Below are positions 7,581 through 18,010 of a stretch of 32,747 nucleotides of DNA, piece by piece; the stretch's first letter is position 1; each line of letters opens with the position of its first letter. This DNA is from Campylobacteraceae bacterium (GTDB taxonomy: Bacteria > Campylobacterota > Campylobacteria > Campylobacterales > Campylobacteraceae): contig JAISGD010000027.1 of NCBI GenBank assembly GCA_031263195.1, positions 1 to 32,747 on the forward strand, in the 5' to 3' direction. The notes under the pieces were generated by a model, which had not been told where the DNA came from, searched no databases, and saw nothing but the letters and a program-made list of their open reading frames with translations. A program made the position numbers and the translations under genes.

Positions 7581-7608
7581 ATGTGTAATCTACACATTTT
7601 TTACACAT
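7581..7608. repeat. Palindrome plus a third copy of TACACAT between nrdD and the radical-loop gene
   Basis: ATGTGTA and TACACAT (7581-7587 and 7591-7597) form a perfect 7-bp inverted repeat with a three-base spacer. A further TACACAT follows at 7602-7608. It lies inside the 51-nt gap between the nrdD stop and the small downstream gene. In the transcript it can fold into a small hairpin just before the ribosome-binding site; as DNA it could be a protein-binding site. Function unknown. Confidence 0.6.
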
Positions 7609-7609
7609 T

Positions 7610-9733
7610 CTAAGCCGTTTGTTCCGTCTCTTTTGACTCAATCTCGTACTCTCTAAGCAACTCTTCATCACATTTCGGGCAATACTCATGCTCCCCCGCC
7701 AAATAACCATGTTTTGCACATACGGAAAAAATAGGCGTTATCGTAATATATGGAAGTTTATAGTTCGTTATAACGTTTTTTACAAGCTTGCGACACGCAT
7801 CTATTGAGCTTACGCGCTCCCTCATATATAAATGCAACACTGTTCCGCCTGTATAGCGTGTTTGAAGTTCATCTTGCATATCAAGCACCCTAAACGGATC
7901 ATCTGTAAAATCAACAGGCAACTGCGAAGAATTCGTATAATAGATATTTTCATCATCACCGGCTTGCATGATGTCAGGGAAGCGTTTTTTATCCTCTTTG
8001 GCAAATCTATAGGTAGTACCCTCTGCCGGAGTCGCTTCGAGATTGTAAAGATTGCCTGTTTCTTCCTGGTATTTTGTCATCTTTTCACGGATAAAATCAA
8101 GTATTTTAATAGCCATATCTTCACCTTTTGAGTCTGATATGCCATACGCGCCGTTAGTGAAATTTAAAATCATCTCATTTATACCATTTACGCCGATAGT
8201 TGAAAAATGATTATTAAAGCCCTTTAGATACCTTTTTGTATATGGATAAAGTCCTTTGTCATACATCATTTGTACAAACACGCGCTTTTTCTCAAGCGTT
8301 GATTTGGCCATATCGAGTAATCTTTCAAGCTCTGTAAAAAGCCTCTTTTCATCGTTTTTGCAAACATACCCCAATCGTGCCATATTTATCGTTACCACAC
8401 CGATACTGCCTGTCATCTCTGCGCTTCCAAAAAGCCCGCCGCCTCGCTTTAGCAATTCTCTTAAATCAAGCTGTAAACGACAGCACATACTTCTTACATG
8501 CCCTGGTTTATATGCCCTTTCATTTGGTACAAGTTTGCCGCTTGCATGATCTTTTATGTACTGGCTTCCAATAAAATTTTGAAAATAGCTTGATCCGATT
8601 TTTGCCGTATTTTCAAACAATATATCCGTATTTTCACCATACCAATCAAAATCTTCCGTGATATTCACAGTTGGTATCGGAAAAGTGAATGGCTGTCCGC
8701 TTTTATCGCCTTCTGTCATTACCTCATAATAAGCGCGATTGATTAAATTCATTTCCGGCTGAAAATGTTTATATGTCAAATCCTCAAGTTTTTGAACACC
8801 GCGTTGTCTGGCTTTCGCGGCTAACTGTTCATCTTCTATACCTTTAAAAAGATGCAGATCGTTTGACGTTGGATATTGTTCTTGCAAATCCTGAGGAACA
8901 ACCCAGTCTATCGTGATATTTGTAAATGGACTCTGCCCCCAGCGTGCCGGAACGTTGAGATTATAAACAAAACTTCTAACGGCTTTTTTTATCTGTGTAA
9001 AACTGATATCGTCTTTAAAAACATAGGGCGCAAGATATGTATCAAAAGAACTAAACGCTTGTGCTCCCGCCCATTCGGCCTGTAAAATACCCAAAAAATT
9101 TGCCATTTGCCCCAAAGCTTCTCTAAAATGCTTCGGCGCTCTACTCTCCACGCGTCCGCGCACACCATTAAAACCTTCGTTTAAAAGATTTCTCAAGCTC
9201 CATCCTGCGCAATAAGCCGTAAGGCAGTCAAGATCGTGTATATGATAATCGCCGTTTCTGTGCGCCAACCCTTCTTCTTTAGAGTAAACTTTGTCAAGCC
9301 AATAGTTAGCGATTATTTTACCGGCTGTGTTGTTAATAAGTCCGGCATTTGAGTAACCTGTATTGGAGTTGGCTTTGATACGCCAATCGCTACCGCTTAT
9401 ATACTCTTCTATAGTTTGTGTAGAATTTACATACGTCGTATCATCCATAAGCCCGAAAATATGTTCACGCTGCATTTTGTGCGTATGGCGGTATATCATG
9501 AAAGAGCGCATCACATCAAAATATCGCGCGTTATAAAGCTCGTGCTCTATCGTATCTTGTATATCTTCAACCGCCGCAACCCTTTTGTTTTGTAGTCGTG
9601 TCATAAGGTTCTGGAAAACGGAATGGTCATACGTAATATTCTCGCTCTTGAAAGCTTTGCGTATAGCGTCTTCAATCTTATAAGGGAAAAATTCCTGTGT
9701 CGTTCCGTCGCGTTTTAATATTGTCGTAAGCAT
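7610..9733 (-). CDS. nrdD: Anaerobic (class III) ribonucleoside-triphosphate reductase, large part lacking the glycyl-radical tail
   Basis: A 707-residue protein that reduces ribonucleotides to deoxyribonucleotides without oxygen. It has an N-terminal ATP-cone (about residues 1-95, beginning LKRDGTTQEFFPYKI), the NrdD core with NGDYHIHDLD and CAGWSLRNLL, the MCCRLQLDLRELL region near residue 415 that carries the active-site cysteine, and a C-terminal zinc-type motif with Cys672, Cys685 and Cys688. After that motif, canonical enzymes continue into the RVxGY glycyl-radical loop. This one instead ends in an acidic EIESKETEQTA tail and a TAG stop. The missing segment is encoded by the next ORF. 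The start at 9733 has AAGG six bases upstream. The order nrdD, loop gene, nrdG implies one anaerobically used operon. Confidence 0.95.
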   Translation of the reverse strand: MLTTILKRDGTTQEFFPYKIEDAIRKAFKSENITYDHSVFQNLMTRLQNKRVAAVEDIQDTIEHELYNARYFDVMRSFMIYRHTHKMQREHIFGLMDDTTYVNSTQTIEEYISGSDWRIKANSNTGYSNAGLINNTAGKIIANYWLDKVYSKEEGLAHRNGDYHIHDLDCLTAYCAGWSLRNLLNEGFNGVRGRVESRAPKHFREALGQMANFLGILQAEWAGAQAFSSFDTYLAPYVFKDDISFTQIKKAVRSFVYNLNVPARWGQSPFTNITIDWVVPQDLQEQYPTSNDLHLFKGIEDEQLAAKARQRGVQKLEDLTYKHFQPEMNLINRAYYEVMTEGDKSGQPFTFPIPTVNITEDFDWYGENTDILFENTAKIGSSYFQNFIGSQYIKDHASGKLVPNERAYKPGHVRSMCCRLQLDLRELLKRGGGLFGSAEMTGSIGVVTINMARLGYVCKNDEKRLFTELERLLDMAKSTLEKKRVFVQMMYDKGLYPYTKRYLKGFNNHFSTIGVNGINEMILNFTNGAYGISDSKGEDMAIKILDFIREKMTKYQEETGNLYNLEATPAEGTTYRFAKEDKKRFPDIMQAGDDENIYYTNSSQLPVDFTDDPFRVLDMQDELQTRYTGGTVLHLYMRERVSSIDACRKLVKNVITNYKLPYITITPIFSVCAKHGYLAGEHEYCPKCDEELLREYEIESKETEQTA

Positions 9734-9769
9734 ACAACGCCTTTGTGAGGAGCTTTTTTAAACTTGAAG

Positions 9770-9775
9770 ATTATA
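9770..9775 (-). promoter_or_regulatory. Likely -10 box of the nrdD operon
   Basis: On the minus strand this reads TATAAT, 36 bases before the nrdD start codon, giving a leader of roughly 25-30 nt. No clear -35 box is seen, which is normal for epsilonproteobacterial sigma-70 promoters. Confidence 0.5.
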
Positions 9776-9835
9776 CTATAGAGAGTTAAACTATTACTAA
9801 AAATTTTCAATTATTTTACTATCAGATTTTGTTAG

Positions 9836-9952
9836 CATCCGCATAAAAGTTCTTTTGCCGATAGAGACAGTTTATACTTTTTTATCAAAGATAAAATCAT
9901 ACCGAACAAGTTGCAAGTGCTTGGACAAAAACTTGACTTTGTGATGCTATAA
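9836..9952 (+). other. Possible coding remnant in the recJ/nrdD gap
   Basis: The 278 nt between recJ and nrdD contain a 38-codon open stretch on the plus strand with protein-like composition (ADRDSLYFFIKDKIIPNK, then LGQKLDFVML and TAA). It has no start codon and no ribosome-binding site, and a TAG precedes it. It might be the 3' remnant of a lost gene or a chance open frame. The rest of the gap is AT-rich and holds the nrdD promoter. Confidence 0.25.
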
Positions 9953-10011
9953 ATACAAAAAATCAGCTATAATTTATACTCTTAAGAGCAATCCAACTTT
10001 GTTAATAAAGC

Positions 10012-11583
10012 TTATAATATCTCGCGTATCAGTAACTGCGGCGTTACAAGCCCTCTAAAATCATTTCTTGAAATACTAAAAAGTATATCTACTATATCGC
10101 CGCTTTTAATATCTTGTTTAAAGTTATAATACAAAGCCTCTATAGTCTTATCACCGCATTGCAAAATGAGTTTTTTATGACATCCCTCTTTACCTATAGG
10201 CTTATCTATCTTGACTTTCGTACCACGCAAAATAAATGTTGGCTTTGGATTTTTCTGTCCGTAAGGCTCATAATCCTCCAAAATCTCCAACAATTCGAAA
10301 TCTATCGCTTCAGCCTCTATTTCGCCCAGACCCTCATCTTGTACTATCCACTCTTTCAGATTCAAGTCTTCCGCGCTCTCATTTATCGCACTTTTAAATT
10401 TTTCGAGATTCTCTTTTTTCAGCAGTAGTCCAGCCGCTCCGAAATGCCCGCCAAAACCAAGCAGCAAATCAGACTGTTTAGCAATCAAAGATAATATATC
10501 TATGCCTGCTATAGAACGCGCGCTACCTTTAGCGTTATCTCCTTTGAGCGAAAAGACAATTGACGGCTTTTTAAATTTTTTCGCTAATCTTGAAGCAACT
10601 ATGCCAACAACTCCTTCATGCCACTCATCACCCCAAACTACAATGATAGAATCTTTTTCATCCACAAGCGGCAATGAAACCAGCAATAAATTTTTCTCCT
10701 CTTCTTTTCTGCGTTCATTGATGGCTATTATCTCTTCAAGGCGAGCAAGCGCCTCTTTTTTTGATTTGGAACGTAAAAATCCATATGAAAAGAGAGCATC
10801 TTCCATCCGCCCCGAACTGTTTAATAGCGGCGAGATTAAAAACGATATATCCTCACCGTCAAAATGCTCTTTTTTAAAGACTTCACGGATTGCTGCAAAA
10901 GCAGGACGTTCGGAATTGCTTAAAAGTTTTAAACCATTTTTTACCATTGTACGGTTTATATCTTTTAACTCCATCATATCAGCAATAATAGCTATGCAAA
11001 GCATATCCATAAATTTTCCGAGATTGTATTCATATCCGCAAACTTCTTTTATCGCCGCAGCCAAATACCATGCTACTTGAGCACCGCATATTTCACTGTT
11101 TGGAAAATTGCAGCTTTTTTGTTTGGGGTTTACTATAGCAAAAGCATCAGGTAGTACGGGGGGGGGAGTATGGTGATCGGTTATGATAAGGTCTATCCCT
11201 TGTTGTTTGCAAAATTCGGCTGCAGCGACAGCGGAAATACCATTATCCACTGTTATAAGCACATCGGCTTTCACGCGCTCAACGATAGAAGGATTCAGCC
11301 CGTATCCATCTGAAAAGCGATTTGGTATTTCTATATCGTAACTGATTTCAAAATCATCAAAAAATTCCGCCAAAATCGCTAAAGAAACTACACCGTCTAC
11401 ATCATAATCGCCTACTATAACAATTTTCTCTTTTTTTTCTATTGCATCCTTAATACGTATAGCCGCTTTTTGCATATCTTTAAAAACCGAAGGTTTGGGA
11501 ATAAGCGAAAGCTTTGTGTGATAGTCCTTAGCAAAACGTTCTTGGAGTATTTCTTTAATCGCTTCTTTTGTAAGCTTACTCAT
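10012..11583 (-). CDS. recJ: Single-stranded-DNA-specific exonuclease RecJ
   Basis: RecJ degrades single-stranded DNA 5' to 3' in recombination, mismatch repair and base excision repair. The 523-residue protein has the DHH-family metal motifs: VGDYDVDG at 57-64, TVDNG at 111-115 and TDHHTPPPVLP at 135-145. The C-terminal DHHA1 motif GFGGHFGAAGL follows near 370. It is shorter than the approximately 560-580 residues of enterobacterial RecJ but keeps the catalytic core and the C-terminal nucleic-acid-binding domain. The PPP codons at 140-142 are written as nine consecutive C on the coding strand, a slippage-prone tract just behind the DHH motif. pyrG lies 69 nt upstream on the same strand. Confidence 0.94.
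   Translation of the reverse strand: MSKLTKEAIKEILQERFAKDYHTKLSLIPKPSVFKDMQKAAIRIKDAIEKKEKIVIVGDYDVDGVVSLAILAEFFDDFEISYDIEIPNRFSDGYGLNPSIVERVKADVLITVDNGISAVAAAEFCKQQGIDLIITDHHTPPPVLPDAFAIVNPKQKSCNFPNSEICGAQVAWYLAAAIKEVCGYEYNLGKFMDMLCIAIIADMMELKDINRTMVKNGLKLLSNSERPAFAAIREVFKKEHFDGEDISFLISPLLNSSGRMEDALFSYGFLRSKSKKEALARLEEIIAINERRKEEEKNLLLVSLPLVDEKDSIIVVWGDEWHEGVVGIVASRLAKKFKKPSIVFSLKGDNAKGSARSIAGIDILSLIAKQSDLLLGFGGHFGAAGLLLKKENLEKFKSAINESAEDLNLKEWIVQDEGLGEIEAEAIDFELLEILEDYEPYGQKNPKPTFILRGTKVKIDKPIGKEGCHKKLILQCGDKTIEALYYNFKQDIKSGDIVDILFSISRNDFRGLVTPQLLIREIL
11158..11166. repeat. Nine-base G/C homopolymer inside recJ
   Basis: There are nine consecutive G on the plus strand (C on the recJ coding strand), encoding Pro140-Pro142 directly after the DHH motif. 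No other G/C run of this length was seen in the window; the next longest are six. A one-base change would shift recJ out of frame early in the protein. Confidence 0.9.
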
Positions 11584-11652
11584 GTCTGCACCCCACTTTT
11601 ATAGTTACAATTATTGTGTATTGTTGTATATGATCATCGAGATTCTTATATC

Positions 11653-13344
<1,692 letters not shown>

Positions 13345-13367
13345 TTATAAAGTTTTTTATTTTTGGC

Positions 13368-13373
13368 TATAAT
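13368..13373 (+). promoter_or_regulatory. Likely -10 box of the DUF4139 gene
   Basis: GGCTATAAT on the plus strand, followed 34 bases later by the ATG at 13408 with GAAGGAG in between. The upstream stretch is T-rich, as usual for epsilonproteobacterial promoters. Confidence 0.55.
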
Positions 13374-13407
13374 TGCTTTTATTATCGTGTTTTTTGAAGG
13401 AGTAATT

Positions 13408-15384
13408 ATGAGGATAAAATTATCGTGCTTACTGTCGGCATTTATCATAACAAGCTTAGCGCTTAGCGCAAATGAAAACACACAACTTCCTATAAAAAAA
13501 GTATCGCTTTTCTCATCCGGTATAGGTTATTTTGAGCGCGCAGGCGAAGTTACCAGTTCTGTAAATTTAACATTGCCGTTTGAAACCTCGGCGATGGATG
13601 ATGCTTTGAAATCGCTCATTGTGTATGACCCCGCAACTAACGCGCCGATAGTTAGTTACGCTTCGGATAATTTACAAAAAACGCTCTCATCATTCAAAAT
13701 AAATCTCTCGGCTAACCCAAGTATTGCACAAATTTTAGCCTCTCTCAAAGGAGCTGAGATTGAAATATACGCACCAGGTAAAATAATCGGCAAAATTATA
13801 GGCGTAGAAACAAAAAATATTTTGAAAGACGGCGCGACGACACAAGAATCTTTTTTATCTATTTTTACGCAAAATAAGATAGAACTTATATCTTTAAAAG
13901 AGATAGTCTCTTACGCTTTTACAGATAAAAATATATCGCGAGACTTAGCGCGCGCGCTGGATGTTATACTCAATTTCAGGCAAAACACTAAGTATGTCAA
14001 TATCTATCTTCCCTCTTCCCAAAAACGCTTAGTTTCCATAGGTTATGTTATTCCAGCTCCCGTTTGGAAAACGACTTATAGACTTGATTTGTTCGGTAAA
14101 AAACCTTTTTTGCAAGGATGGGCGATAGTAGATAATGCAGGGGATTCTGATTGGAGAGATGTAGAACTTTCTCTTGTAGTAGGACGTCCTGCGTCTTTCA
14201 CGCAACCTTTATATGCTCCCTACTTTTTAAGCCGCCCTATTTTGCCGTTATCTATAGCCGGAGTTGCGCGAGCGCGAAGTTATGATACGGGATTTTTGCA
14301 AGATGAAGTAAGCGATGATTACAATATGGCGTTTTATGAGACTGCGTCGCCGGCACAGCGAATGCAAGAATCTGTATTTGCAAAACCTAGCGCCAAATCC
14401 GCTTACGATGTGCCAAACTCCAAAAGCGCGGGAGAACAATTTGTATTCACGCTTAAAAATCCCGTCACATTGGAGCGTGGACAAAGCGCGATGTTTCCAT
14501 TTGTACAGGGCGATTTAAAAGCGCGAAAAGTATCTATCTTTACGCATATTTCGCAAGGTACGAATACCAATCCGGCGCTTGGCGCGGAAATTATAAACAA
14601 TTTGGAACTTAAACTTCCCGCGGGCGCTATATCCGTATATGACGGCGACTCTTACGCCGGCGACGCTCTTATGAATTTTTTGGCGGACGGTGAGAAACGC
14701 TTTATCTCTTACGGCGATGATTTGGCGTTAATAGGTACTGTTTCACACTCTTCATCCGTACTATTTGAGGGCGTTAAAATCTCAAAGGGCGTTTTGAGTA
14801 TAACCGAAAAAACAATTTATGAGAAAACTTATACGATAAAAAATAACGATAAAATAGATAAAAATATCATCTTAGAGCACCCCTTTATCGCCGATACAAA
14901 GCTTGTAAATCCTATCAAATATGCTGAAAAAACAGCATCTTCATATAGATTTGAGTTTGTATCGCCTGCGGGTAAAGAGTTAAAATACAGCGTTAAAGAG
15001 GAGAGACCAAATACTTCGATTACGCGTATAGCCAATATGGATTATGCCAATATCATCGCTTTTTCGACCAATAAAAATTTCTCAAAATCGGTTAAAACCG
15101 CTCTTCAAGAAGCCGCAAAGCTTATGAGCAATCTCAAATATCAAGAGGATAGCTTGAAAAGAGCTAAAAACTTACTTCAAAATAATATTAACGAGCAAGA
15201 GAGAGTGCGTAAAAATATAGAGGCTGTGGGCAGCGAATCTACCGTAGGCAAAGAGTATGTCAAAAAATTAACCGCTCTTGATATTGACATAGAGAAAACT
15301 TTTAAGCAAATATCGGAGATTGAAGCGGACATTATAAAAGCACAGCAAGTATTTAACGACTATATCGAGGGATTAGAGTTGTAA
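13408..15384 (+). CDS. Secreted DUF4139-domain protein
   Basis: A 658-residue exported protein of unknown function. The start at 13408 follows a strong GAAGGAG site; the frame is open further upstream but the promoter -10 box falls there. A signal peptide spans residues 1-20 (cleavage likely after SLALSA). The mature part begins with LPIKKVSLFSSGIGYFERAGEV, typical of DUF4139/MuiA-like proteins. A beta-rich region with VIPAPVWKTTYRLDL and GWAIVDNAGDSDWRDVELSLV follows near 210-260. The last hundred residues or so form a charged coiled coil (about 565-650). Family members are linked to the envelope, but no biochemical role is established that I know of. It stands alone: pyrG diverges upstream and a long gap follows. 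Confidence 0.85.
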   Translation: MRIKLSCLLSAFIITSLALSANENTQLPIKKVSLFSSGIGYFERAGEVTSSVNLTLPFETSAMDDALKSLIVYDPATNAPIVSYASDNLQKTLSSFKINLSANPSIAQILASLKGAEIEIYAPGKIIGKIIGVETKNILKDGATTQESFLSIFTQNKIELISLKEIVSYAFTDKNISRDLARALDVILNFRQNTKYVNIYLPSSQKRLVSIGYVIPAPVWKTTYRLDLFGKKPFLQGWAIVDNAGDSDWRDVELSLVVGRPASFTQPLYAPYFLSRPILPLSIAGVARARSYDTGFLQDEVSDDYNMAFYETASPAQRMQESVFAKPSAKSAYDVPNSKSAGEQFVFTLKNPVTLERGQSAMFPFVQGDLKARKVSIFTHISQGTNTNPALGAEIINNLELKLPAGAISVYDGDSYAGDALMNFLADGEKRFISYGDDLALIGTVSHSSSVLFEGVKISKGVLSITEKTIYEKTYTIKNNDKIDKNIILEHPFIADTKLVNPIKYAEKTASSYRFEFVSPAGKELKYSVKEERPNTSITRIANMDYANIIAFSTNKNFSKSVKTALQEAAKLMSNLKYQEDSLKRAKNLLQNNINEQERVRKNIEAVGSESTVGKEYVKKLTALDIDIEKTFKQISEIEADIIKAQQVFNDYIEGLEL

Positions 15385-15428
15385 TAATATTTTTTTTCAT
15401 TTGATACACAAATCTGTCAGTTTTATAA

Positions 15429-15460
15429 TTCCGTTGCAACCAAAAGTATATGCAACGGAA
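15429..15460 (+). terminator. Hairpin downstream of the DUF4139 gene
   Basis: TTCCGTTGCA and TGCAACGGAA form a perfect 10-bp stem with a 12-base loop, 45 nt after the stop codon. There is no U-tract directly behind it on either strand, so it may be an RNA-stabilising hairpin or a non-canonical terminator. Confidence 0.45.
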
Positions 15461-15524
15461 ATAAAATCAAAAGCGCCAAAAAAAGTATAATATATCATTG
15501 TTGTTGATATCTTTTTGGCTAAAA

Positions 15525-15895
15525 GTCTACATGTAAAGTAAAACTAAGCCTACATATATTAAAAATATTGATACAATTATGAGTATAATCCTTAACTACA
15601 ACAACCAAATAAATACTGCATTTTGAAGCTTTAAAAAACCAAGAAAAATTATTTCTACATAACTAAATATTATATTAACAAAATGAATACTTCTGTTTTA
15701 AGATATTATGACAAATTTTTACTATGCATTCCATCGTGATTTTAAATTTAACAAGATTTGGTTACATAGTCTACATGTATATAATTTTTGAGGTATGATT
15801 TATTGGCAAATATCCTATTTGTCAGCAAAAGCAGTTATTTGACAAACTTCAAAGTTTCTTTACACAGTTTATGTCTTTTATGGTCATTACATGTA
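15525..15895. repeat. Three TACATGTA palindromes in the gap
   Basis: GTCTACATGTA occurs exactly at 15525-15535 and 15769-15779, and the 8-bp palindrome TACATGTA again at 15888-15895. The core also appears inside coding sequence elsewhere in the window (for example near 16634, 22199 and 26634), so the signal is modest. Confidence 0.35.
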
Positions 15896-16034
15896 TATTA
15901 TTACTTTCCGATTACCGACTAAAACACGCTATTAATGTCTGCATATAAACTTACTAACGGGTTAGTACACAAAGTCAGCAGTCTGATTTTTATAGTATTG
16001 TTTATATGTCGCGGATTTGAAAATTAAAAGTGGG

Positions 16035-17231
16035 TTAATGGTTTTTATTTTTATTGACTATCTTCTCGTGCCACTCCAAAAGCGTTTTTTCAAAACCTAT
16101 CCCAAAACTTTTATAAAAATCCAGCTCAATTTCCGTATAGTTTTGCCTAACCCATCCTCCAAAGTCGTGAGGATAGAGATATCCTTTGTTTAAGGGGCTT
16201 TTTAAGTGTTCGGGGACGCTTAACGATTTGTTCTCGCTAACGTATTTTTGCGCTTTGCCTATAGCTACATAAGAGCTGTTGGACTTTGGGCTGGAGGCAA
16301 GATATACAACGCATTGGGCGAGTATGATACGAGCTTCGGGGTAACCTATTTTGCTAACTAACAGCAGTGTGTTAGTCGCTACTGTTAACGCATTTGGGTT
16401 CGCGTTGCCTATATCCTCGCTTGATAATATAGCCAATCTTCTCGCGATAAAATCAGGACTCTCGCCGCCCTCTATCAATCTTGCCAAATAGTATAAAGCT
16501 GCGTTTATATCGCTGCCTCTTATGCTTTTTATCATCGCGGATATCAGATTATAGTGAGTATCATCGCTGCTAACGCCGTCTTTTAACGCATGAGGGCGAA
16601 GGTTTTTTAATAATTCCAAATCAATATTTTTGCTTACATGTAGAGCGTATTCTAAAAGGTTTAGCAACGATCTGCTATCGCCCGCGCTGGAATTTATAAG
16701 ATATGATTTCGCATCTTTATCTATCGTAAATTCAAGCTTTTCTCGCACACGCTCTAACACCTTTTCCAAATCTTCAAATTCAAGCTGTTTAAATTCAAAC
16801 AACATGGCGCGTGATCTAATTCCTGCCGTTAGTGAAAAATATGGGTTTTCGGTAGAAGCGCCGATAATTATGGCGGTACTGTTTTCCATAGGTATCAAGA
16901 GAACTTCTTGCTGCGTTTTTGAGAGTCTGTGCACTTCGTCTATAAAAACGATAGGTTTTGATAGAGTGTTTTGATATTGCGCGAAAATTTTGCGAAACTC
17001 CTCAACTTTTAAACTTGTGGCGTCAAGTTCGTAGAAGGGGCTATTTAGCATATTTGCCACAACTCTTGCCATCGTCGTTTTACCTGTACCTGGAGGTCCA
17101 AAAAACATAGAGTGCGGCATTTTACCGCTTTTTAAGAGTTTAAAAAACGGCGCGTTTTGGCTTGTTAAATGTTTTTGTCCGCATATATCTTCTATTTTTT
17201 TCGGTCTAAAAGATATGGCTAAATTTTCCAT
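16035..17231 (-). CDS. rarA: Replication-associated recombination protein A (MgsA-type AAA+ ATPase)
   Basis: A 398-residue clamp-loader-like ATPase that acts at stalled replication forks and resembles the eukaryotic WRNIP1. FRPKKIEDICGQKHL at the N-terminus is followed by Walker A FGPPGTGKTT (44-53), Walker B IVFIDEVHR (94-102) and sensor 1 in IIGASTENP. The C-terminal half has RGSDINAALYYLARLIEGGE and EDIGNANP, which are diagnostic for RarA rather than for DnaX or RuvB. Its start codon shares one base with the rluB-type gene's stop (TGATG), so it is the last gene of the rsmA-rnj-kdsD-rluB-rarA string. Confidence 0.95.
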   Translation of the reverse strand: MENLAISFRPKKIEDICGQKHLTSQNAPFFKLLKSGKMPHSMFFGPPGTGKTTMARVVANMLNSPFYELDATSLKVEEFRKIFAQYQNTLSKPIVFIDEVHRLSKTQQEVLLIPMENSTAIIIGASTENPYFSLTAGIRSRAMLFEFKQLEFEDLEKVLERVREKLEFTIDKDAKSYLINSSAGDSRSLLNLLEYALHVSKNIDLELLKNLRPHALKDGVSSDDTHYNLISAMIKSIRGSDINAALYYLARLIEGGESPDFIARRLAILSSEDIGNANPNALTVATNTLLLVSKIGYPEARIILAQCVVYLASSPKSNSSYVAIGKAQKYVSENKSLSVPEHLKSPLNKGYLYPHDFGGWVRQNYTEIELDFYKSFGIGFEKTLLEWHEKIVNKNKNH

Positions 17232-18010
17232 CAGTAATAGACTTTATTCTCTTTTAAAAAATCGCGCAATCCTTCGTACTCGGCATTTGTCAAAAAGCGA
17301 TGTCTGCCGCTTTTTAAAATTCCAAGATCCACTATGCCGTAACTTACGCGTTTCAAATCAACTATTTCCGCGTCAAAATGAGCGAAAAACCGTCTAAGCT
17401 CTCTATTTTTCCCCTCGTTTATCATGACTTTGAGCTTTGCGTATCCTCCGCTGCTTCCAAATATCTGGTATGATAAAAACGGCGCGAAACTCATACTTTT
17501 TATTTTACTGTGCGAATGAGCGCCTTTGGACGCGTCAAGAAGTTCAAGTCCGTTTTGCATGGCGTCTGTCATAGCGTTGCTGATAGAACCTTTTATCTTT
17601 ATATAATAAACTCTCTCAAGGTCGCTGCTCATCAAAGCGGAAGCTATAGGCGCAGCGTCTGTCAATAAAAGCAACCCTTCGCTCGCAAAATCCAATCTTC
17701 CCACGCTTATAAAATGCGCGAATTTCTTAGGCAAGGTGTCATATACGGTTTTTCTGCCTCTATCGTCTTTTTTGCTTACAAGCTCGCCTTTTGGCTTATT
17801 GTAGACAATGACGGTAAATTGCTCTTTTTTGAATATTCTATTGTTATTTACTTCAATCGCATCGTCGTAGCTTACTTTGGCTGACAAATCTGTATGGGTT
17901 TTGCCATTTACCCTTACTTTGCCTTCCTGTATCAATTTATCGGCTTCGCGGCGCGAATACTTTGTGTTGTGCGAAATAAATTTATTCAGACGCATAAGTT
18001 CGTTCATCAA
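17231..18010 (-). CDS. rluB: RluB/RsuA-family rRNA pseudouridine synthase
   Basis: A 259-residue enzyme that converts a uridine of ribosomal RNA to pseudouridine. An S4 RNA-binding domain occupies residues about 6-55 (RLNKFISHNTKYSRREADKLI). The catalytic domain has NKPKG at 71-75 and the active-site Asp107 in VGRLDFASEGLLLLTD, then INEGKNRELRR, which is characteristic of the RsuA/RluB/RluE branch. Large-subunit (RluB-like) is favoured over the small-subunit type by the overall form, but the exact uridine cannot be told from sequence. It starts four bases inside the kdsD end (ATGA) and joins rarA through a one-base overlap. Confidence 0.9.
   Translation of the reverse strand: MMNELMRLNKFISHNTKYSRREADKLIQEGKVRVNGKTHTDLSAKVSYDDAIEVNNNRIFKKEQFTVIVYNKPKGELVSKKDDRGRKTVYDTLPKKFAHFISVGRLDFASEGLLLLTDAAPIASALMSSDLERVYYIKIKGSISNAMTDAMQNGLELLDASKGAHSHSKIKSMSFAPFLSYQIFGSSGGYAKLKVMINEGKNRELRRFFAHFDAEIVDLKRVSYGIVDLGILKSGRHRFLTNAEYEGLRDFLKENKVYY

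Larger units (their letters stand above)
15385..16034. other. 650-nt gap without a recognisable gene
   Basis: The gap is very AT-rich. It contains a 10-bp perfect hairpin close to its left end, two exact copies of GTCTACATGTA and a third TACATGTA, and TATAAT-like boxes near 15580 and 15776. Short open frames on both strands lack ribosome-binding sites and family resemblance. I see no tRNA, CRISPR or insertion sequence ends. A small RNA is possible but not supported. Confidence 0.6.

Noticed and set aside
7581-7597. Palindrome between nrdD and its loop gene as an NrdR box
   Set aside because: The half-site order and position inside the operon do not match the NrdR consensus pair upstream of nrd promoters.
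10502-11080. 192-codon plus-strand frame opposite recJ
   Set aside because: Serine/phenylalanine-rich antisense shadow of the conserved recJ frame; no independent support.
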